Part shown: one piece after another, positions 62,250 to 64,000 of the stretch | Layout of the letters: each line of letters opens with the position of its first letter | Numbering within the stretch: the first letter of the stretch is position 1 | Assembly (NCBI RefSeq): GCF_000373645.1 | Contig: NZ_KB892009.1 | Span: 77,780-141,779 of the forward strand | Origin: Streptomyces sp. ATexAB-D23 | GTDB taxonomy: Bacteria; Actinomycetota; Actinomycetes; Streptomycetales; Streptomycetaceae | Reading direction: 5' to 3' | DNA length: 64,000 bases | Made by a program: the position numbers and the translations under genes | The notes under the pieces: generated by a model | Database searches by the model: none | What the model saw: the letters and a program-made list of their open reading frames with translations, nothing else | What the model was told of the DNA's origin: nothing

Positions 62250-62546
62250 ATGTATGTGGGGACACTGTCCTTCGACCTGCTTCTCGGCGACGTACGGTCG
62301 CTGAAGGAGAAGCGCTCCCTGGTCCGTCCGATCGTCGCCGAGCTCCAGCGCAAGTACGCGGTGAGCGTGGCGGAGACGGGCGGGCAGGATCTCCATCGCA
62401 GGGCCGAGATCGGCCTGGCCGTGGTCTCCGGGGACACCCGGCACCTCACAGACGTACTCGACCGGTGCGAGCGCCTCGTCGCCGCCCGGCCGGAAGTGGA
62501 GCTGCTGTCCGTACGACGGCGGCTGCACAGCGACGAAGACGATTGA
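62250..62546 (+). CDS. DUF503 family protein
   Basis: A 98-residue DUF503 protein (YlxP-like), beginning MYVGTLSFDLLLGDVRSLK with the conserved KEKRSLVRPIVAELQRKY. It has the ferredoxin-like alpha/beta character of the family. Its function is unknown; its usual place between infB and rbfA suggests a link to ribosome biogenesis. ATG 62250 is the conserved start though the ribosome site is weak. It ends 22 bp before rbfA. Confidence 0.93.
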   Translation: MYVGTLSFDLLLGDVRSLKEKRSLVRPIVAELQRKYAVSVAETGGQDLHRRAEIGLAVVSGDTRHLTDVLDRCERLVAARPEVELLSVRRRLHSDEDD

Positions 62547-62568
62547 GCAAGGCGAAGGAGACGGACCA

Positions 62569-63012
62569 GTGGCCGACAACGCGCGGGCTAAGAAGCTGGC
62601 GGACCTCATCCAGGAGGTGGTCGCCGAGAAACTGCAGCGTGGCATCAAGGACCCGCGTCTGGGGACGCACGTGACCATCACGGACGTCCGGGTCACCGGT
62701 GACCTGCGGGAGGCCACGGTCTTCTACACGGTCTACGGCGACGACGAGGAGCGGGCGAGCGCCGCGGCCGGTCTGCAGAGCGCCAAGGGCATCCTGCGGT
62801 CCGCGGTCGGTTCGGCGGCGGGGACGAAGTTCACCCCCACGCTCACCTTCGTGGCGGACGCCCTCCCGGAGAACGCGCGCGCCATCGAGGACCTGCTCGA
62901 CCGGGCACGGGCCTCGGACGCCAAGGTGCGCGAGGCGTCCTCGGGCGCCGCGTACGCAGGTGACGCGGACCCGTACCGCAAGCCGGAGGACGAGGACACC
63001 GCCTCCGAATGA
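62569..63012 (+). CDS. rbfA: Ribosome-binding factor A
   Basis: RbfA (147 residues) supports late 16S rRNA maturation on the 30S subunit. The KH-like fold is seen in RAKKLADLIQEVVAEKLQRG, DPRLGTHVTITDVRVTGDLR and TPTLTFVADALPENARAIEDL. GTG 62569 follows GAAGGAGA at 62554-62561. A charged C-terminal tail of about 25 residues extends past the core. The stop overlaps truB by 4 bp (ATGA), so the two are translationally coupled. Confidence 0.96.
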   Translation: MADNARAKKLADLIQEVVAEKLQRGIKDPRLGTHVTITDVRVTGDLREATVFYTVYGDDEERASAAAGLQSAKGILRSAVGSAAGTKFTPTLTFVADALPENARAIEDLLDRARASDAKVREASSGAAYAGDADPYRKPEDEDTASE

Positions 63013-63908
63013 CACCGCAGAACAAGACGCCGGACGGCTTGGTCGTGGTCGACAAGCCGTCCGGCTTCACTTCGCACGACGTCGTCGCCAAGATGCGCGG
63101 CATCGCCCGGACCCGTCGCGTCGGCCACGCGGGCACACTGGACCCGATGGCGACCGGGGTGCTCGTGCTCGGCGTCGAGAGGGCCACCAAGCTCCTCGGC
63201 CATCTCGCGCTGACCGAGAAGGAGTACCTCGGCACGATCCGGCTCGGCCAGAACACCGTCACGGACGACGCGGAGGGCGAGATCACCTCGTCCACCGACG
63301 CCTCGGGCGTCACGCGTGAGGGCATCGACGCGGGGGTCGCCGCGCTGACCGGCGACATCATGCAGGTGCCGTCCAAGGTCAGCGCCATCAAGATCGACGG
63401 CAAGCGGTCCTACGCGCGGGTGCGCGGCGGCGAGGAGTTCGAGATCCCGGCCCGGCCGGTGACCATCTCGTCCTTCCGCGTCTACGACGTCCGCGAGGCC
63501 GTGGCCGAGGACGGCACCCCGGTGCTCGACCTGGTCGTCTCGGTCGTCTGCTCCTCCGGTACGTACATCCGGGCCATCGCCCGCGACCTCGGGGCCGGGC
63601 TCGGCGTGGGCGGTCATCTGACCGCCCTGCGGCGCACGCGCGTCGGCCCGTACGGGCTGGACGCCGCGCGCACGCTCGACCAGCACCAGGAAGAGCTGGC
63701 CGTGATGCCGGTGGCCGAGGCCGCCGCCTCGGCGTTCCCCCGCTGGGACGTGGACGAGAAGCGGGCCAGGCTGCTGCTGAACGGCGTGCGGCTGGACATG
63801 CCGTCCCACCCGGCGGGGCCGGTCGCGGTCTTCGGGCCGGACGGGCAGTTCCTGGTGCTCGTCGAGGAGCAGAAGGGCAAGGCCAAGAGCCTCGCCGTCT
63901 TCGGCTGA
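63009..63908 (+). CDS. truB: tRNA pseudouridine(55) synthase
   Basis: TruB (299 residues) makes pseudouridine 55 in the T-loop of most tRNAs. Motifs include GLVVVDKPSGFTSHDVV, the catalytic RRVGHAGTLDPMATGVL (Asp45), YLGTIRLGQNT, VPSKVSAIKIDGKRSYARVR and SGTYIRAIARDLG. The C-terminal PUA-like region is present. ATG 63009 overlaps rbfA. A 13-bp hairpin follows the stop, so the nusA-infB-rbfA-truB region probably ends here. Confidence 0.97.
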   Translation: MTPQNKTPDGLVVVDKPSGFTSHDVVAKMRGIARTRRVGHAGTLDPMATGVLVLGVERATKLLGHLALTEKEYLGTIRLGQNTVTDDAEGEITSSTDASGVTREGIDAGVAALTGDIMQVPSKVSAIKIDGKRSYARVRGGEEFEIPARPVTISSFRVYDVREAVAEDGTPVLDLVVSVVCSSGTYIRAIARDLGAGLGVGGHLTALRRTRVGPYGLDAARTLDQHQEELAVMPVAEAAASAFPRWDVDEKRARLLLNGVRLDMPSHPAGPVAVFGPDGQFLVLVEEQKGKAKSLAVFG

Positions 63909-63947
63909 CCGGTCACCGGCGGTTTCCCGCCGGCCGGCCGGACCCTC

Positions 63948-63987
63948 ATCGTGGAGCGGGCAGAGCCCCCTGTACCCGCTCCACGAT
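63948..63987 (+). terminator. Terminator after truB
   Basis: ATCGTGGAGCGGG (63948-63960) and CCCGCTCCACGAT (63975-63987) form a perfect 13-bp stem with a 14-base loop, 40 bp after the truB stop. Confidence 0.7.
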
Positions 63988-64000
63988 CCCCCACCGGTTT

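Noticed and set aside
58573..62265. Minus-strand open frame of 1230 codons
   Set aside because: Antisense to ylxR and infB. Its Thr/Gly/Ala-rich middle mirrors the IF-2 repeats and no domain is visible.

Overview
The window is chromosomal DNA of a Streptomyces (or very close relative). GC content is very high with strong G/C bias at codon third positions. The sporulation sigma factor WhiG is present, genes are secretory and carbohydrate-degrading, and the order follows the conserved core of streptomycete chromosomes: signal-peptidase cluster, dprA, whiG, rpsB-tsf-pyrH-frr-cdsA-rlmN, then dxr, site-2 protease, ispG, proS, rimP-nusA-infB-rbfA-truB. No tRNA, rRNA, insertion sequence, integrase, phage or CRISPR array was seen.

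Layout. (1) 1-4226: tandem type I signal peptidases (one partial, four complete) and a NUDIX gene. One more peptidase is present than in the four-gene sipWXYZ cluster described for S. lividans, and two copies share a block of identical DNA. (2) 4284-9957: DUF2469, YraN, a ComM-like AAA+ protein, DprA, WhiG and a TetR regulator. Two DnaA-box-like 9-mers lie between DUF2469 and yraN. (3) 9651-17418: an M23 peptidase, then translation, UMP and phospholipid genes separated by strong hairpins. (4) 17497-21532: a TPP riboswitch followed by thiBPQ, the thiamine importer. (5) 21624-25318: an ABC exporter-like pair with a degenerate signature motif, and an aminobutyraldehyde dehydrogenase. (6) 25659-35613: secreted polysaccharide degradation: two GH87-like beta-helix hydrolases, and a GH18 chitinase whose promoter carries a near-consensus DasR (dre) site. 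Between them are glycerophosphodiesterase, adenosine deaminase, a DUF4190 membrane protein, a NADAR protein and an unknown protein. (7) 35567-46020: PAP2 phosphatase, GABA aminotransferase, a VirD4-like membrane ATPase, a PucR regulator, a second aldehyde dehydrogenase and an acyl-CoA dehydrogenase. (8) 46100-54725: an EPSP-synthase homologue, two MEP-pathway genes (dxr, ispG) around a site-2 protease, two GNAT acetyltransferases and proS. (9) 54781-63908: a degenerate aminoglycoside-phosphotransferase homologue, a ferritin-like protein and a Tat lipoprotein on the minus strand, then rimP-nusA-ylxR-infB-DUF503-rbfA-truB.

The window is mostly orderly core genome, and no complete novel system stands out. 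The best leads are the expanded signal peptidases with apparent gene conversion, the VirD4-like ATPase without conjugation partners, the hairpins before pyrH and infB, the palindrome in front of the atypical ABC transporter, the kinase-fold protein lacking catalytic residues, and two sites with paired DnaA-box-like sequences at the same 18-bp spacing.
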